A stretch of 39,184 nt of DNA from a bacterium (GCA_030697525.1 JAUYPW010000017.1:1-39184), one strand, 5' to 3'; numbered from the stretch's first letter, positions 26,917-37,383 are shown. Notes: generated by a model not told the origin, from the sequence alone. A program made the numbers and translations.

Positions 26917-27353
26917 TCCGCATTTACTATTATTCTTACTTCACCCTCAATCCCTTGTGGAAATCTTATCTGCACCATCTTTTCTCCGGTAGTTTTTATA
27001 TGCTCATCATCGATCCAATCCTTTTCAATTTTAAATCCTTTTTGTTGCAAGGCTTCTTGGATATCGTTTTTGGTGACCGAGCCAAAAGCCCTGCCCCCAT
27101 CCCCCACTTTCATCTTGAAATTCAGGGTTATGGTTTTTAATTTTTCAGCCAATTTTTGATAAATTTCTTTTTCTTCGGTAAGTCCTTTTTCTTTTTTTTC
27201 TTTGGCTTGAGTAAGTTTTTTTAATTCCGCATCGCTGGCCTGCACAGCCAACTTTCTGGCAAATAAAAAATTGCGAGCGAAACCTTCGCTCACTTCTTTA
27301 ACCTCATTTTTTCTCCCAATTTTGGGAACATCTTGTAACAATACAATCTTCAT
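26913..27353 (-). CDS. rplI: 50S ribosomal protein L9
   Basis: MKIVLLQDVPKIGRKNEVKEVSEGFARNFLFARKLA; ATGA overlap into pyrG. Confidence 0.95.
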   Translation of the reverse strand: MKIVLLQDVPKIGRKNEVKEVSEGFARNFLFARKLAVQASDAELKKLTQAKEKKEKGLTEEKEIYQKLAEKLKTITLNFKMKVGDGGRAFGSVTKNDIQEALQQKGFKIEKDWIDDEHIKTTGEKMVQIRFPQGIEGEVRIIVNAE

Positions 27354-27385
27354 AACACAGAAAAAAACCCGTGACACAACAATAG

Positions 27386-28621
27386 CTATAACCCCCTTAG
27401 AACTTCTAGTCCTTTTTCCATAATAAGATCTTTGGGTTCTTTACCGTCTTTGGGTTCCTCTTTCGGCAACTCTACTTTAACATCCGGCTCAAGTCCAGTG
27501 CCGTTTATCTCAATTCCTTTGGGAGTCATCCATTTGGCAATCGTTATTTTAAGCGAAGAGCCGCCGGGCAAATCTTCCACTTCCTGCACCGAGCCTTTGC
27601 CAAAAGTTTTGGTCCCTACAAGCACTACTCCCAAATTATCTCTTAGGGCGCCTGCCAAAATTTCCGAGGCAGAAGCCGATCCTTCATTTACTAAAACAAC
27701 CATAGGAATATCTTTCAGGAGACGATAACCAGTAGAGCGATATACTTCCTCCGTCCCGTCATATTTTCTTTCTCTAGCGATAACTTGTCCCGAATCAAAA
27801 AACCAGCTAGCTATATCCACCGCCACCATAAGAAATCCTCCTGGATCATTACGTAGATCCAGAACTAATTTTTTAGAATCACTGTTGAAAAATTCTTGCA
27901 CAGCGCCCCTAAACTCTCTTGCGGCTCCTTCGGTAAAGGTCGCCAGTTTTATTACAAAAACCCCGTCAGGCTTTTTCTCGGTAGTTAAAACTTTTACCTT
28001 AATGGTGTCTCGTATTATTTTGATTTCTTTAGTCTGATCCAGTCCGTTGCGCAGAATTGTGAGCTTGACTTCAGTGCCTTTTTTGCCACGGATAAGTCGC
28101 ACCGCCTCATTTAAATTCAAATCTACCGTAGATTTGTCATCAATTTTAATAACCTTATCCCCCGCTTTAATTCCTGCGTTTTCGGCCGGGCTCCCGGCTA
28201 AAGGAGCGATCACGGTTAAAATTCCTTTTCTCATACCTATCTCCGCTCCAATACCATCAAAAGAACCCCTTATGTCCTCCTGAAATTGCTTTGATTCTGC
28301 CGGAGGCATAAATTCGCTGTGTGGATCTTTAAGGGAGTTTACCAGCCCCGATATGGCCCCGAAGACCATGTTTTTACGCTCTAATTTGTCTTTATCCACA
28401 TACTTTCCTTCCAGCCTAGACCAGACATCCCAAAACAAGCTAAAATCAACATTTTTATACTCCATAGGAGGCTGCTGGCCAAAGACGCCAAAAACCCTCT
28501 CCATAGCCGGCCTGTGGGCATGCCCATACCAAGCCCCAAACGCAAAAACAACCGCCAAGATACCTACTGCGGCCGCAACGAAATATAGCTTATCTAAATT
28601 TTTATGTTTTTTTTCGGGCAT
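27386..28621 (-). CDS. S41 family C-terminal processing protease (CtpA-like)
   Basis: N-terminal TM, PDZ domain GIGAEIG...GDKVIKID, catalytic GSASASEILAGAL and TFGKGSVQ. Confidence 0.94.
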   Translation of the reverse strand: MPEKKHKNLDKLYFVAAAVGILAVVFAFGAWYGHAHRPAMERVFGVFGQQPPMEYKNVDFSLFWDVWSRLEGKYVDKDKLERKNMVFGAISGLVNSLKDPHSEFMPPAESKQFQEDIRGSFDGIGAEIGMRKGILTVIAPLAGSPAENAGIKAGDKVIKIDDKSTVDLNLNEAVRLIRGKKGTEVKLTILRNGLDQTKEIKIIRDTIKVKVLTTEKKPDGVFVIKLATFTEGAAREFRGAVQEFFNSDSKKLVLDLRNDPGGFLMVAVDIASWFFDSGQVIARERKYDGTEEVYRSTGYRLLKDIPMVVLVNEGSASASEILAGALRDNLGVVLVGTKTFGKGSVQEVEDLPGGSSLKITIAKWMTPKGIEINGTGLEPDVKVELPKEEPKDGKEPKDLIMEKGLEVLRGL

Positions 28622-28670
28622 TTATTGTCTGATAAATACATTATTACAAAAAAATTAAAAAGCGTCAAAA

Positions 28671-28700
28671 TTGTCATTTCCCAGAAAAAATGTATTATAA
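28671..28700 (+). promoter_or_regulatory. Putative sigma70-type promoter for the S8 peptidase
   Basis: TTGTCA, ~16-nt spacer, TATTAT upstream of SD agaaggagg. Confidence 0.45.
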
Positions 28701-28736
28701 AATTGGTTGTTTAACAATATCCAGAAGGAGGATTTT

Positions 28737-30194
28737 ATGCCTTTTTTGATAGGAAGACTCAAGAAAGAAAAGTTGGGAGACGGCAAATGTCTGGAAGATA
28801 TTGACCGAGCAGGTTTTACTTGTCCTCATCAAAAGTCATCCAGAAAACCTTCATCTTCGCAGTTAAGCCAGAGAGAATTTTTGCTAAGAAGTATGCTCGC
28901 GGCAGATGAAAATACCGCCAGGTCCCTTATTGAAAAACATAAAGATAAATTTGATTATCTGGAAGTTGAAGCTCCGGTGTCTTTGCCACTCTACGCTGGA
29001 GATATGGGAAAATACGGAGGCCCTTACCAACCCCCTGTCTCTCCCCCATCTGCCATAACCACGCCAGATTTCAAACACCTTCAGAAGTATTTAAATGATC
29101 CGCCGGAAGGAATCGGTCTGAACTGGCTACTCGCTCATTTGCCAAAACGAATCGGTCTCCGTGGAGAGGGTATAAAAATAATTGATATTGAAGGCAACTG
29201 GAATAACCAACATGAAGACTTGCCGGATAACAATGGCGGTATAATTGCCGGAACTCCCCTGCAGGGAGACATATGGTTTAACCACGGCACAGCCGTCTTG
29301 GGAGTTTTGGGCGGAGATGATAACTACGGTGGAGTTTATGGCATTGCTCCCAAATCCGTGCATCTTCAGATATCGCAAGGTATGGGTATAGTAAATGCTA
29401 TTCTGCGCGCCGGACAAGAATTATCCTACGGAGATTTTCTTCTGTTGGAAATGCAGACTTCACCTCCCGCCGGAACTCCGGAGAGTATGTATCAGTATGT
29501 TCCGTTGGAATATTATGATTACTTTTTTGACGCGATTAAGTCTGTTACAGATCGCGGTATAGTGGTGGTAGAGCCGGGAGCCAACGGCTCGGCTTGGTTG
29601 GATGACCCCGTATTCAACAGAAAATTTGACCGTACTTTTCGGGACTCTGGAGCAATTATGGTAGGCGCCTGCAGTATAGATCACCCGCATTGGTCGCTTC
29701 AATTTTCCTCTCACGGTAGCCGTTTGGATATACGCGCTCCGGGAGAATATGGCATGACCTGCGGATATGGTGGCTACTACCGAGGCCCAAATCAACCCCA
29801 TCAGGATTACGAAGCCGCCTTTGGAGGAACTTCACTTGCATCACCGATAGAAACCGGTTGCGGCGAATTAGTTCAGGCTTGCCGTAAAGCGCAAGGATTG
29901 CCCCTGTTTAATTCAATCCAAATGCGAGATTTGTTTGTAACAACTGGCTCTCCCCAAGAAGACCCGTGGAATCCTGTTGGAAAATTTCCAAACTTGATTA
30001 AAGCCTTGCAATATGGAGCGCCTATTCCTGATATGAATTTATCCGGCAAATGCGATTTTGACGATTATTTCTTATTCGCTGAACTCTTCAATACAAATGA
30101 CCCAAGAGGCGACTTCAACGGAAACGGTTTGGTAGACATGGAGGACTTTAATATTTTTGCAGCGCAATTCAACGCCGACAATCCATCGGCATAA
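28737..30194 (+). CDS. S8 (subtilisin-like) serine peptidase with C-terminal dockerin-like EF-hand repeats
   Basis: Asp region IKIIDIEGNWNNQHEDL, His NHGTAVLGVLGG, Ser FGGTSLASPI; C-terminal GDFNGNGLVDMEDF loops; SD agaaggagg before ATG 28737. Confidence 0.9.
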   Translation: MPFLIGRLKKEKLGDGKCLEDIDRAGFTCPHQKSSRKPSSSQLSQREFLLRSMLAADENTARSLIEKHKDKFDYLEVEAPVSLPLYAGDMGKYGGPYQPPVSPPSAITTPDFKHLQKYLNDPPEGIGLNWLLAHLPKRIGLRGEGIKIIDIEGNWNNQHEDLPDNNGGIIAGTPLQGDIWFNHGTAVLGVLGGDDNYGGVYGIAPKSVHLQISQGMGIVNAILRAGQELSYGDFLLLEMQTSPPAGTPESMYQYVPLEYYDYFFDAIKSVTDRGIVVVEPGANGSAWLDDPVFNRKFDRTFRDSGAIMVGACSIDHPHWSLQFSSHGSRLDIRAPGEYGMTCGYGGYYRGPNQPHQDYEAAFGGTSLASPIETGCGELVQACRKAQGLPLFNSIQMRDLFVTTGSPQEDPWNPVGKFPNLIKALQYGAPIPDMNLSGKCDFDDYFLFAELFNTNDPRGDFNGNGLVDMEDFNIFAAQFNADNPSA

Positions 30195-30199
30195 ATTTA

Positions 30200-30234
30200 A
30201 AGCCGACTCATTTGAGTCGGCTGTTATTTTAATT
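30200..30234 (+). terminator. Rho-independent terminator after S8 peptidase
   Basis: aagccgactcatttgagtcggctgttatttt. Confidence 0.8.
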
Positions 30235-30255
30235 AAAATCCTAAATCATGATTTT

Positions 30256-30435
30256 CTGGCAAGCATGGTCGAGGCAATACAGTTTGCAGACAATCAAAAG
30301 TTGATTTGGCATGGTCGGCTTCTTAGACGCAAATCAACTTTTGCTTAGGGAGTCCGCCGCTGGGCGGACGAGCCGTGTCTGCGAACTGTGTTGCCGAGGC
30401 CTGCCTGCCGGCAGGCAGGGATCCATGCTTGCGAG
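30256..30435. repeat. Multi-branched inverted-repeat element (copy E) with internal cctgcctgccggcaggcagg palindrome
   Basis: Outer stem ctggcaagcatgg..ggcaatacagtttgcagaca / tgtctgcgaactgtgttgcc..ccatgcttgcgag; inner stems aaaagttgattt/aaatcaactttt and gtccgccgctgggcggac. Confidence 0.85.
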
Positions 30436-31755
30436 TTATTTTTTCTCCAAAAAATCGGTGGAGAAAATGTCATATATGTCTCCTGCGCCCATTACTATTA
30501 TTACATCTCCGGAATGAGCATGACTTTGGATAAATTTTACAGCTTCTTTCTGGTCTTTCAGGTGATGCACTTCTTTGCCGCGCCTGGCAATCTCCTGCGC
30601 CAGTTTTTCTGAATTAAATTGTTTTCTGGCTTCTTTGGTTTCGCGACCAGCTACATCATAAACCGGAACCAGACACAATAAATCAACCATATCAAAAGCT
30701 TCTACAAAATCATCCCAAAGATATCCGAGTCTTTGATACTGGTGTGGCTGATAAACACACACGATCCGGCGTATGGGGAATTTTTCTCTGGCCGCTTTTA
30801 TGGTTGCCCTTATCTCGCTCGGGTGATGCCCATAGTCGGTATAAACAAAAGCTCCGCGGATCATCCCCTTAAACTCAAACCTCCGCCAAATCCCCTGAAA
30901 TTGTGACAAAGCTCGCAAAATATCCGGTTCATGTATGCCCAAATATCGGCCAAGTTTTAAAGCCGCTAGCGCGTTGGAAACATTATGTTCCCCTGGGATT
31001 TTTAAAAGACTAGCGATTTTAGGAGCCTCTTTGTCGCGGAGCGAAAACCAAATTACTTTTTCTCCAAATTTTTTGACTATTTTTTTAAGACGAGGGTCGT
31101 CGGCATTGGCTACTATTTTGCCGCTGTCCGGTACTTTGGCCAGGTATTCTACAAATGTTTTTTCTATAGATTCTATATTTCCGTAGGTATCTAAATGATC
31201 CGCGTCCACGTTTGTCATAACCGCGATAGTCGGATGATAATTTAGCAAAGACCTGTTCCACTCATCAGCTTCCAAAACCAGATGGTGCCCCAATCCTTTA
31301 CGGAAATTAGATCCGCCGGCTGGCGGACCAAACTCACGAACTTTGGAACCAATTATTACCGTGGGGTCAAAATATCCTTCGGTAAGAACAAGGCCTATCA
31401 TGGCCGTGGTCGTACTCTTACCATGAGTTCCGGAAATGGTTATGGTCTTGTATTTCCAGGTAAGCTCCCCCACCGCCTGTGGATAACTTAAAACCGTAAG
31501 ATCTCTTTTGTGAGCTTCTTCAATTTCCTTGTTGTTGGCCACCACGGCGGGGGTGTATATGACCAAATTTGTGTCTTTGGGGATATTTTTCTTGTTGTGC
31601 GTGCCTATTTTTATCTTTGCCCCGAGTTTCTCAAGCTCCCGTGTAATTTCAGAAGGCTTTAGGTCAGAGCCACTCACCAAAGCCCCGGTTGAAAGATAAT
31701 ATTTAGCTAAGGCACTCACCCCTATTCCTCCTATGCCTACAAAGTGGACATGCAT
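30436..31755 (-). CDS. murC: UDP-N-acetylmuramate--L-alanine ligase
   Basis: MHVHFVGIGGIGVSALAKYYLSTGALVSGSDLKPS; ISGTHGKSTTTAMIG; DYGHHPSEIRATIKAAR. Confidence 0.96.
   Translation of the reverse strand: MHVHFVGIGGIGVSALAKYYLSTGALVSGSDLKPSEITRELEKLGAKIKIGTHNKKNIPKDTNLVIYTPAVVANNKEIEEAHKRDLTVLSYPQAVGELTWKYKTITISGTHGKSTTTAMIGLVLTEGYFDPTVIIGSKVREFGPPAGGSNFRKGLGHHLVLEADEWNRSLLNYHPTIAVMTNVDADHLDTYGNIESIEKTFVEYLAKVPDSGKIVANADDPRLKKIVKKFGEKVIWFSLRDKEAPKIASLLKIPGEHNVSNALAALKLGRYLGIHEPDILRALSQFQGIWRRFEFKGMIRGAFVYTDYGHHPSEIRATIKAAREKFPIRRIVCVYQPHQYQRLGYLWDDFVEAFDMVDLLCLVPVYDVAGRETKEARKQFNSEKLAQEIARRGKEVHHLKDQKEAVKFIQSHAHSGDVIIVMGAGDIYDIFSTDFLEKK
31312..31327. repeat. Short palindromic repeat inside murC
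   Basis: tccgccggctggcgga, perfect 16-bp palindrome; core shared with 2812-2827 and 34539-34554. Confidence 0.75.
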
Positions 31756-31826
31756 AATAAGTTTATTATAGCACTTTTTAAAGGCTTCAAAAAATACTGA
31801 TTTTATAGTATCTTGGATTTACAAAT

Positions 31827-32195
31827 ATGCGCTTAACACCCGACAAACGGTTACACTCCAAGGAACATCTGTTGGCAGATGACTTATCACAGATGATGTT
31901 GGAACCAAAAAGATTTGCCGCTTATCTTGGGCTGGCACAGCTGTATCAAGAATCCGATCTGCGTTCATTAGCCAAATATGTTATGCAAAAAGAAAGTTTA
32001 CCATTGGATGCCAGGGGCAAATATTTTTTTGGCGCCGTTAAGGGATTAAGAAAAAAGGCGGGGGCAAAATTAAAAAATACCAAGAAAAAATCTAAAAGAT
32101 TCAAAAAACTAAAAAATAAAAATGTCGGAAATAAAACCCATAGTAAAAGAGCCGGATCAAATTCTGCGAGCGAAAGCCAAGGATCTGCCGATTAA
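31827..32195 (+). CDS. Hypothetical protein with basic C-terminal tail, overlapping def by 74 nt
   Basis: Long ORF MRLTPDKRLHSKEHLLADDLSQMMLEPKRFAAYLGLAQLYQ..., non-random N-terminal composition. Confidence 0.6.
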   Translation: MRLTPDKRLHSKEHLLADDLSQMMLEPKRFAAYLGLAQLYQESDLRSLAKYVMQKESLPLDARGKYFFGAVKGLRKKAGAKLKNTKKKSKRFKKLKNKNVGNKTHSKRAGSNSASESQGSAD

Positions 32196-32670
32196 AGATA
32201 TAACCTCGCGTCGTATAAAAGAATTGATCAGCGGTATGAAAAAGGCCTTAAAAAACACTCCCGATGGAGTGGGACTGGCCGCGCCTCAAGTTGGAGAATC
32301 TCTCCGGATTTTTATTGTCTCGGAGGAGGCCGAGGAAATTGACCGTCTGTCCAAAGAAGACTTGTCCTCGGAAGAAAAAGAGGAAAAGCGAAAATCACAC
32401 AAAGAGAGAGACTGGAAATACTATGTTTTTATAAACCCGCTGGTGAAAAACAAGTCCAGGACAAAAGTAGATGGCCCCGAGGGTTGCCTTTCCGTTCCCG
32501 GAAAGTATGGAGATGTCCACCGAATGCAGAAAATAACGGTAGAGGCCCACGACGAGCACGGCAAAAAATTCACTCGTGGAGCTTCCAATTTTTTCGCCCG
32601 AGTAATACAGCATGAGTTAGACCATTTAGAGGGCACTCTCTTTATAGATAAGGCTAAAAATCTAAATTAA
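32122..32670 (+). CDS. def: Peptide deformylase
   Basis: GVGLAAPQVGE, EGCLSVPG, HELDHLEGTLF. Confidence 0.96.
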   Translation: MSEIKPIVKEPDQILRAKAKDLPIKDITSRRIKELISGMKKALKNTPDGVGLAAPQVGESLRIFIVSEEAEEIDRLSKEDLSSEEKEEKRKSHKERDWKYYVFINPLVKNKSRTKVDGPEGCLSVPGKYGDVHRMQKITVEAHDEHGKKFTRGASNFFARVIQHELDHLEGTLFIDKAKNLN

Positions 32671-33629
32671 TGGCTGGGAGGCCGAAAATAATTTTTTGGG
32701 GTACTTCAGAGTTTGCAGTCCCCTCTTTACAGTCACTAGTAAACAGCGGTTACTTAATTTCAGCTGTAATAACAAACCCAGACAAACCAATAGGCAGAAA
32801 ACAAATCTTAACTCCCTCGCCAATAAAGATTACTGCCGAGGAACATAAAATTCCAGTTTACCAGCCGACCAACCTAAAAACCTATAACCTAAAACCTATA
32901 ACCTCTTCGGTGGATTTATTTGTCGTTGCTTCTTACGGAAAAATCATTCCTCTGGAAATCCTACAAAGACCAAAGTATGGAGCTTTAAATATCCACCCCT
33001 CTCTTCTTCCCCGGTGGCGCGGGCCCTCTCCAATTCAGTACACTATTTTATCCGGTGACAAAGAAACCGGTGTGACCATTATGAAAATTGATGAAAAGAT
33101 GGATCATGGGCCAATTCTCGTTGGACGAGAATTGGAAACAACAAAACACAAATTACAAATTACAAAAATACAATACCGTGAACTGCATGATGAATTAGCT
33201 AATTTAGGAGCAAAATTGTTAATAGAAACTCTGCCTAAATATTTAGCTGGAAAAATTAAACCGATTCCGCAAGATGAGTCTAAAGCCACTTATTCCAAAA
33301 TCTTAACAAAAGAAGATGGAAAAATAACTTGGTCAAAGTCAGCCGAAGAAATTGAAAGACAAATACGAGCCTTCGATCCCTGGCCCGGAAGTTGGACTAA
33401 GATAAAATACAAAGACAGAGAATTGAGGATTGTCATTGAAGAGGCCGAGGTACTAAATGAAAACTCTGATAATCCTGCAGGTTTTATTTGGCAGTTGGGA
33501 GGAAATTTGTGTGTACAAACTGGTAAAGGTGTTCTGGCAATAAAAAAACTTAAAATTGAAGGTAAAAATAGTTTAAAAAGTGATGAATTTTTGCGGGGTT
33601 ATTCGGCGGTGTTAAATCATCAACTGTAG
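32670..33629 (+). CDS. fmt: Methionyl-tRNA formyltransferase
   Basis: KIIFWGTSEFAVPSL, NIHPSLLPRWRGPSPIQYTIL. Confidence 0.95.
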   Translation: MAGRPKIIFWGTSEFAVPSLQSLVNSGYLISAVITNPDKPIGRKQILTPSPIKITAEEHKIPVYQPTNLKTYNLKPITSSVDLFVVASYGKIIPLEILQRPKYGALNIHPSLLPRWRGPSPIQYTILSGDKETGVTIMKIDEKMDHGPILVGRELETTKHKLQITKIQYRELHDELANLGAKLLIETLPKYLAGKIKPIPQDESKATYSKILTKEDGKITWSKSAEEIERQIRAFDPWPGSWTKIKYKDRELRIVIEEAEVLNENSDNPAGFIWQLGGNLCVQTGKGVLAIKKLKIEGKNSLKSDEFLRGYSAVLNHQL

Positions 33630-33721
33630 ACCTATTTTAATATAAGTGATATAATAGTACTGGTGCTTAGGAGATTTTGTCCATAAATTTCTAACGATCT
33701 TTATAACAAGGAGATGTGATC

Positions 33722-33987
33722 ATGCCCAAATATCCCTTGAGGGGTTGTTTTATCCCTATTAGCAGTTTTTTGATAGGTGAGAGATGTCTTTGTTTATACA
33801 TGGATCCTGGAAAGAAATCTGCAAATTACAGTCTTTACTGGACTGGGGAGGAAAACCCTCTCCAGCACGGAATGACTGATCGCGAAGTTTTTAATATTCT
33901 TTCTAAACTATTGGAAGAGACTGCCACTAACCAGAAGCCAGAAGTTGTGGTCCAACCTAAGGGGATAAGAGGAAACAAAACAAAGAA

Positions 33988-33997
<10 letters not shown>
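33722..33997 (+). CDS. Hypothetical 91-aa protein
   Basis: SD aaggagatg upstream of ATG; followed by terminator-like hairpin. Confidence 0.55.
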
Positions 33998-35163
<1,166 letters not shown>

Positions 35164-35178
35164 CTACTGTATCAAAAA

Positions 35179-35210
35179 CCGGCTCACTTGACTAGAGCCG
35201 GTTTTAGTTG
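35179..35210. terminator. Terminator hairpin upstream of tgt / downstream of DUF167 gene
   Basis: aaaccggctcacttgactagagccggttt. Confidence 0.7.
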
Positions 35211-35425
35211 CCTATTTCAACCATCTTTATCCTGCCTGTTTCCCCTTTTATTATGCTAACTTTAGATTTTGCTACTCCAAAATAATCAGCCAGAACATCT
35301 ATTACTTCTTTATTGGCTTTTCCTTCAATCGGTGGAGATTTAACCGAGACGATATAATTTTGTCCTTCCAATTTTTCAACACCCGCAGTTTTTGCCCGTG
35401 GTTTAACTCTGACCAGTATCCTCAT
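35204..35425 (-). CDS. DUF167 (YggU-like) family protein
   Basis: RILVRVKPRAKTAGVEKLEG...VKSPPIEGKANKEVIDVLADYFGVAKSKVSIIKGETGRIK. Confidence 0.88.
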   Translation of the reverse strand: MRILVRVKPRAKTAGVEKLEGQNYIVSVKSPPIEGKANKEVIDVLADYFGVAKSKVSIIKGETGRIKMVEIGN

Positions 35426-35841
35426 GTCAATAAATTAAGGCCGATTTCCGCAGAAAATTCTCTGTTCAGTTCCCCGTCTGTGTGTATCAAAAACATCTCA
35501 CAGGTGGCGGCAACGGTAAGTTCTTTCACATGTCCTCCCCAGCATTTCATTTCCTCGTCCGAAAAAACTCCATGCGCGTGGATATATGGCCCCTCCTCAT
35601 GCCAAGAGAGATTGCCCGATAAATTTACTATCTCCAGTTTCTGGTCAAAAGTTTTTTCTGAATATTTTTTAGTATCGGGGTCATAATGCATCAGAATTAC
35701 CCTTCCAACCGCTCCAATGGCCGAAAAATATCCTGATCGAAAATTTTCTTTAGCACAAAAATCACGAAGAGATTCTAATACTTCCTCTCCGCGATCAAAT
35801 CGCAAAAAATATCTTCTTCCATCCTGCAATATTATTTTCAT
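35422..35841 (-). CDS. PPC/DUF296 domain-containing protein
   Basis: LRFDRGEEVLESLRDFCAKENFRSGYFSAIGAVGRV...GPYIHAHGVFSDEEMKCWGGHV. Confidence 0.85.
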   Translation of the reverse strand: MKIILQDGRRYFLRFDRGEEVLESLRDFCAKENFRSGYFSAIGAVGRVILMHYDPDTKKYSEKTFDQKLEIVNLSGNLSWHEEGPYIHAHGVFSDEEMKCWGGHVKELTVAATCEMFLIHTDGELNREFSAEIGLNLLT

Positions 35842-35844
35842 CTA

Positions 35845-36879
35845 TTAATCCCCTTTTAGAAATTTTAGGGTTTCTAAAATCATAAGCGACCACCAGCCTA
35901 TTAAAAGCCCGTACCAAAGCATTAGTTCAATAATATGAGCTCTTCTATCCCAAGACACTGTAAAGTTTTGGGAAGCAATTGTGTAAACCTCCTCCAGTGC
36001 GTCTAGTTTTTCTTTTACTGATTTTCGCCAGTCTTCCACTTTAAATTTCTTGGAAATAAGGTCGTAAAGTCTGGCCCAATACCAATCCCCAATCAATTTT
36101 ATTTCTCTCTCTAGGGCTTGAAATTCGTATATGGACCCCGACCTAACTAATATGGTTTCTTTTAGGGCTTTATTTATTTCATTGGCTTTAAAAAATATCT
36201 TAGCTTTGTCGGGGGCGTGCTCTATTAAACTCGCTACCCGATGCAAACGCTCATCCAAGTCTCTATCCAAAATACGGTAGCGCAAAAGCTGAAGATTGGC
36301 CAACTGGAAAAGCTCAATTGTGGGATCAAACTCTCCCTGCTGGTCAAAAATAAAAGCTCCGTCCCAGTCCACGATAACCATGTCATCTTTAGCATACTTC
36401 AGTTGGGAAGACAGCGTATATTCTATTTCTTTATCATCCAGAGGAATTTTTTCAGATTTGAGCAGACCGGCAATTACAGACTGGTGCTTAAAAAATTGCT
36501 CCGGCTCGCCTTCATAATCGGAAATACCGAAAACTGAATATTCTTCGCTCATCTCATCCACGTTCTTTCCGCCTTGTTTTTTTAAAACCTCGTGACAATA
36601 ATCAATTATTTTATCACGTAGGGAAATAATATCTTCAGAAAAAACGTTTTCCATCCCCATAGTAACTTCCGCTACCAAAAGATCCGGCTCATATGATTTT
36701 ATGGCCAGCTCCCCCTCCCGCCCCTCAATTCTTACTTTACTTTCTTTTACCAAAAATTGAGGCGGCATGGTCGTCTCAAAATAATGCGGCGCGCTCTTTA
36801 CCGTCGGAATCTGCTCTACTTTCCCCTTTTTAACCTTGACGGTTTGGCTTATGACAAAAGATACTAGTTTAGCCTTCAT
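35845..36879 (-). CDS. RMD1/DUF155-like protein with C-terminal TM
   Basis: Mid-protein FDQQGEFDPTIELFQLANLQLLRYRILDRDLDERL; C-terminal LDALEEVYTIASQNFTVSWDRRAHIIELMLWYGLLIGWW. Confidence 0.6.
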   Translation of the reverse strand: MKAKLVSFVISQTVKVKKGKVEQIPTVKSAPHYFETTMPPQFLVKESKVRIEGREGELAIKSYEPDLLVAEVTMGMENVFSEDIISLRDKIIDYCHEVLKKQGGKNVDEMSEEYSVFGISDYEGEPEQFFKHQSVIAGLLKSEKIPLDDKEIEYTLSSQLKYAKDDMVIVDWDGAFIFDQQGEFDPTIELFQLANLQLLRYRILDRDLDERLHRVASLIEHAPDKAKIFFKANEINKALKETILVRSGSIYEFQALEREIKLIGDWYWARLYDLISKKFKVEDWRKSVKEKLDALEEVYTIASQNFTVSWDRRAHIIELMLWYGLLIGWWSLMILETLKFLKGD

Positions 36880-36899
36880 ACTATTAATTATACCACACT

Positions 36900-37070
36900 T
36901 TATTTGCTTCTTTTAGTCTTTCCCTCCCACCGACTTGCTCTAAGATTTTTGGGATAATTTTTTAAGCCGGAAACTTGTTTCTGTATACTTTTTTTATATT
37001 TAAATCCGGACGGCGTGCGATAAGCCGGCATACCTTTCCGATTGCCTAACTTGTGGTGATTCTTGGGCAT
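36900..37070 (-). CDS. 56-aa very basic small protein MPKNHHKLGNRKGMPAYRTPSGFKYKKSIQKQVSGLKNYPKNLRASRWEGKTKRSK
   Basis: ATG-TAA ORF with TGGTATAAT 7 nt upstream; not in supplied ORF track (below length cutoff). Confidence 0.45.
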   Translation of the reverse strand: MPKNHHKLGNRKGMPAYRTPSGFKYKKSIQKQVSGLKNYPKNLRASRWEGKTKRSK

Positions 37071-37112
37071 TTATTAGATTATACCATATTTAGATGATAT
37101 AATAAATTGCTA

Positions 37113-37383
37113 AGACCGCGGGATACAAACCAGAATCAAGTTTAGAAGCTAAAAAATGAGATGATTTCGCGGCACGACGACGAAGGTGTGTCTTTAGACA
37201 CACCGAGGAGGAGTAACAAAGAAATCAACCATTTTTTAGCTTCCCCAGAGGGCGGGACAATTTTGACTATTCTTCCAGCGTTTCTCGTCGCTCGCGTATC
37301 TAAAGATACGCTTCGCTCCTCGAGCCTTGAATATAGTCAAAATTGTCTCCGCTAAATTGATACTGGTTCGTACCCCGCGGTCT
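37113..37383. repeat. Large multi-hairpin interspersed element (copy C)
   Basis: Outer stem agaccgcgggatacaaaccagaatcaagtttag / ctaaattgatactggttcgtaccccgcggtct; inner arms as in copy B with compensatory differences. Confidence 0.93.

Noticed and set aside
25339-27159. Plus-strand ORFs of 60-230 aa antisense to pyrG and rplI
   Set aside because: Fully embedded opposite strongly recognised CDSs; composition is that of the antisense frame
30157-30612. ORFs containing RGLPAGRQGSML / RPACRQAG
   Set aside because: These are translations of the cctgcctgccggcaggcagg palindrome and element E; no SD or conserved domain
37161-37355. 64-aa plus ORF MISRHDDEGVSLDTPRRSNKEINHF...
   Set aside because: Entirely inside structured element C, no SD; copy B carries a comparable but disrupted frame, so coding is not supported
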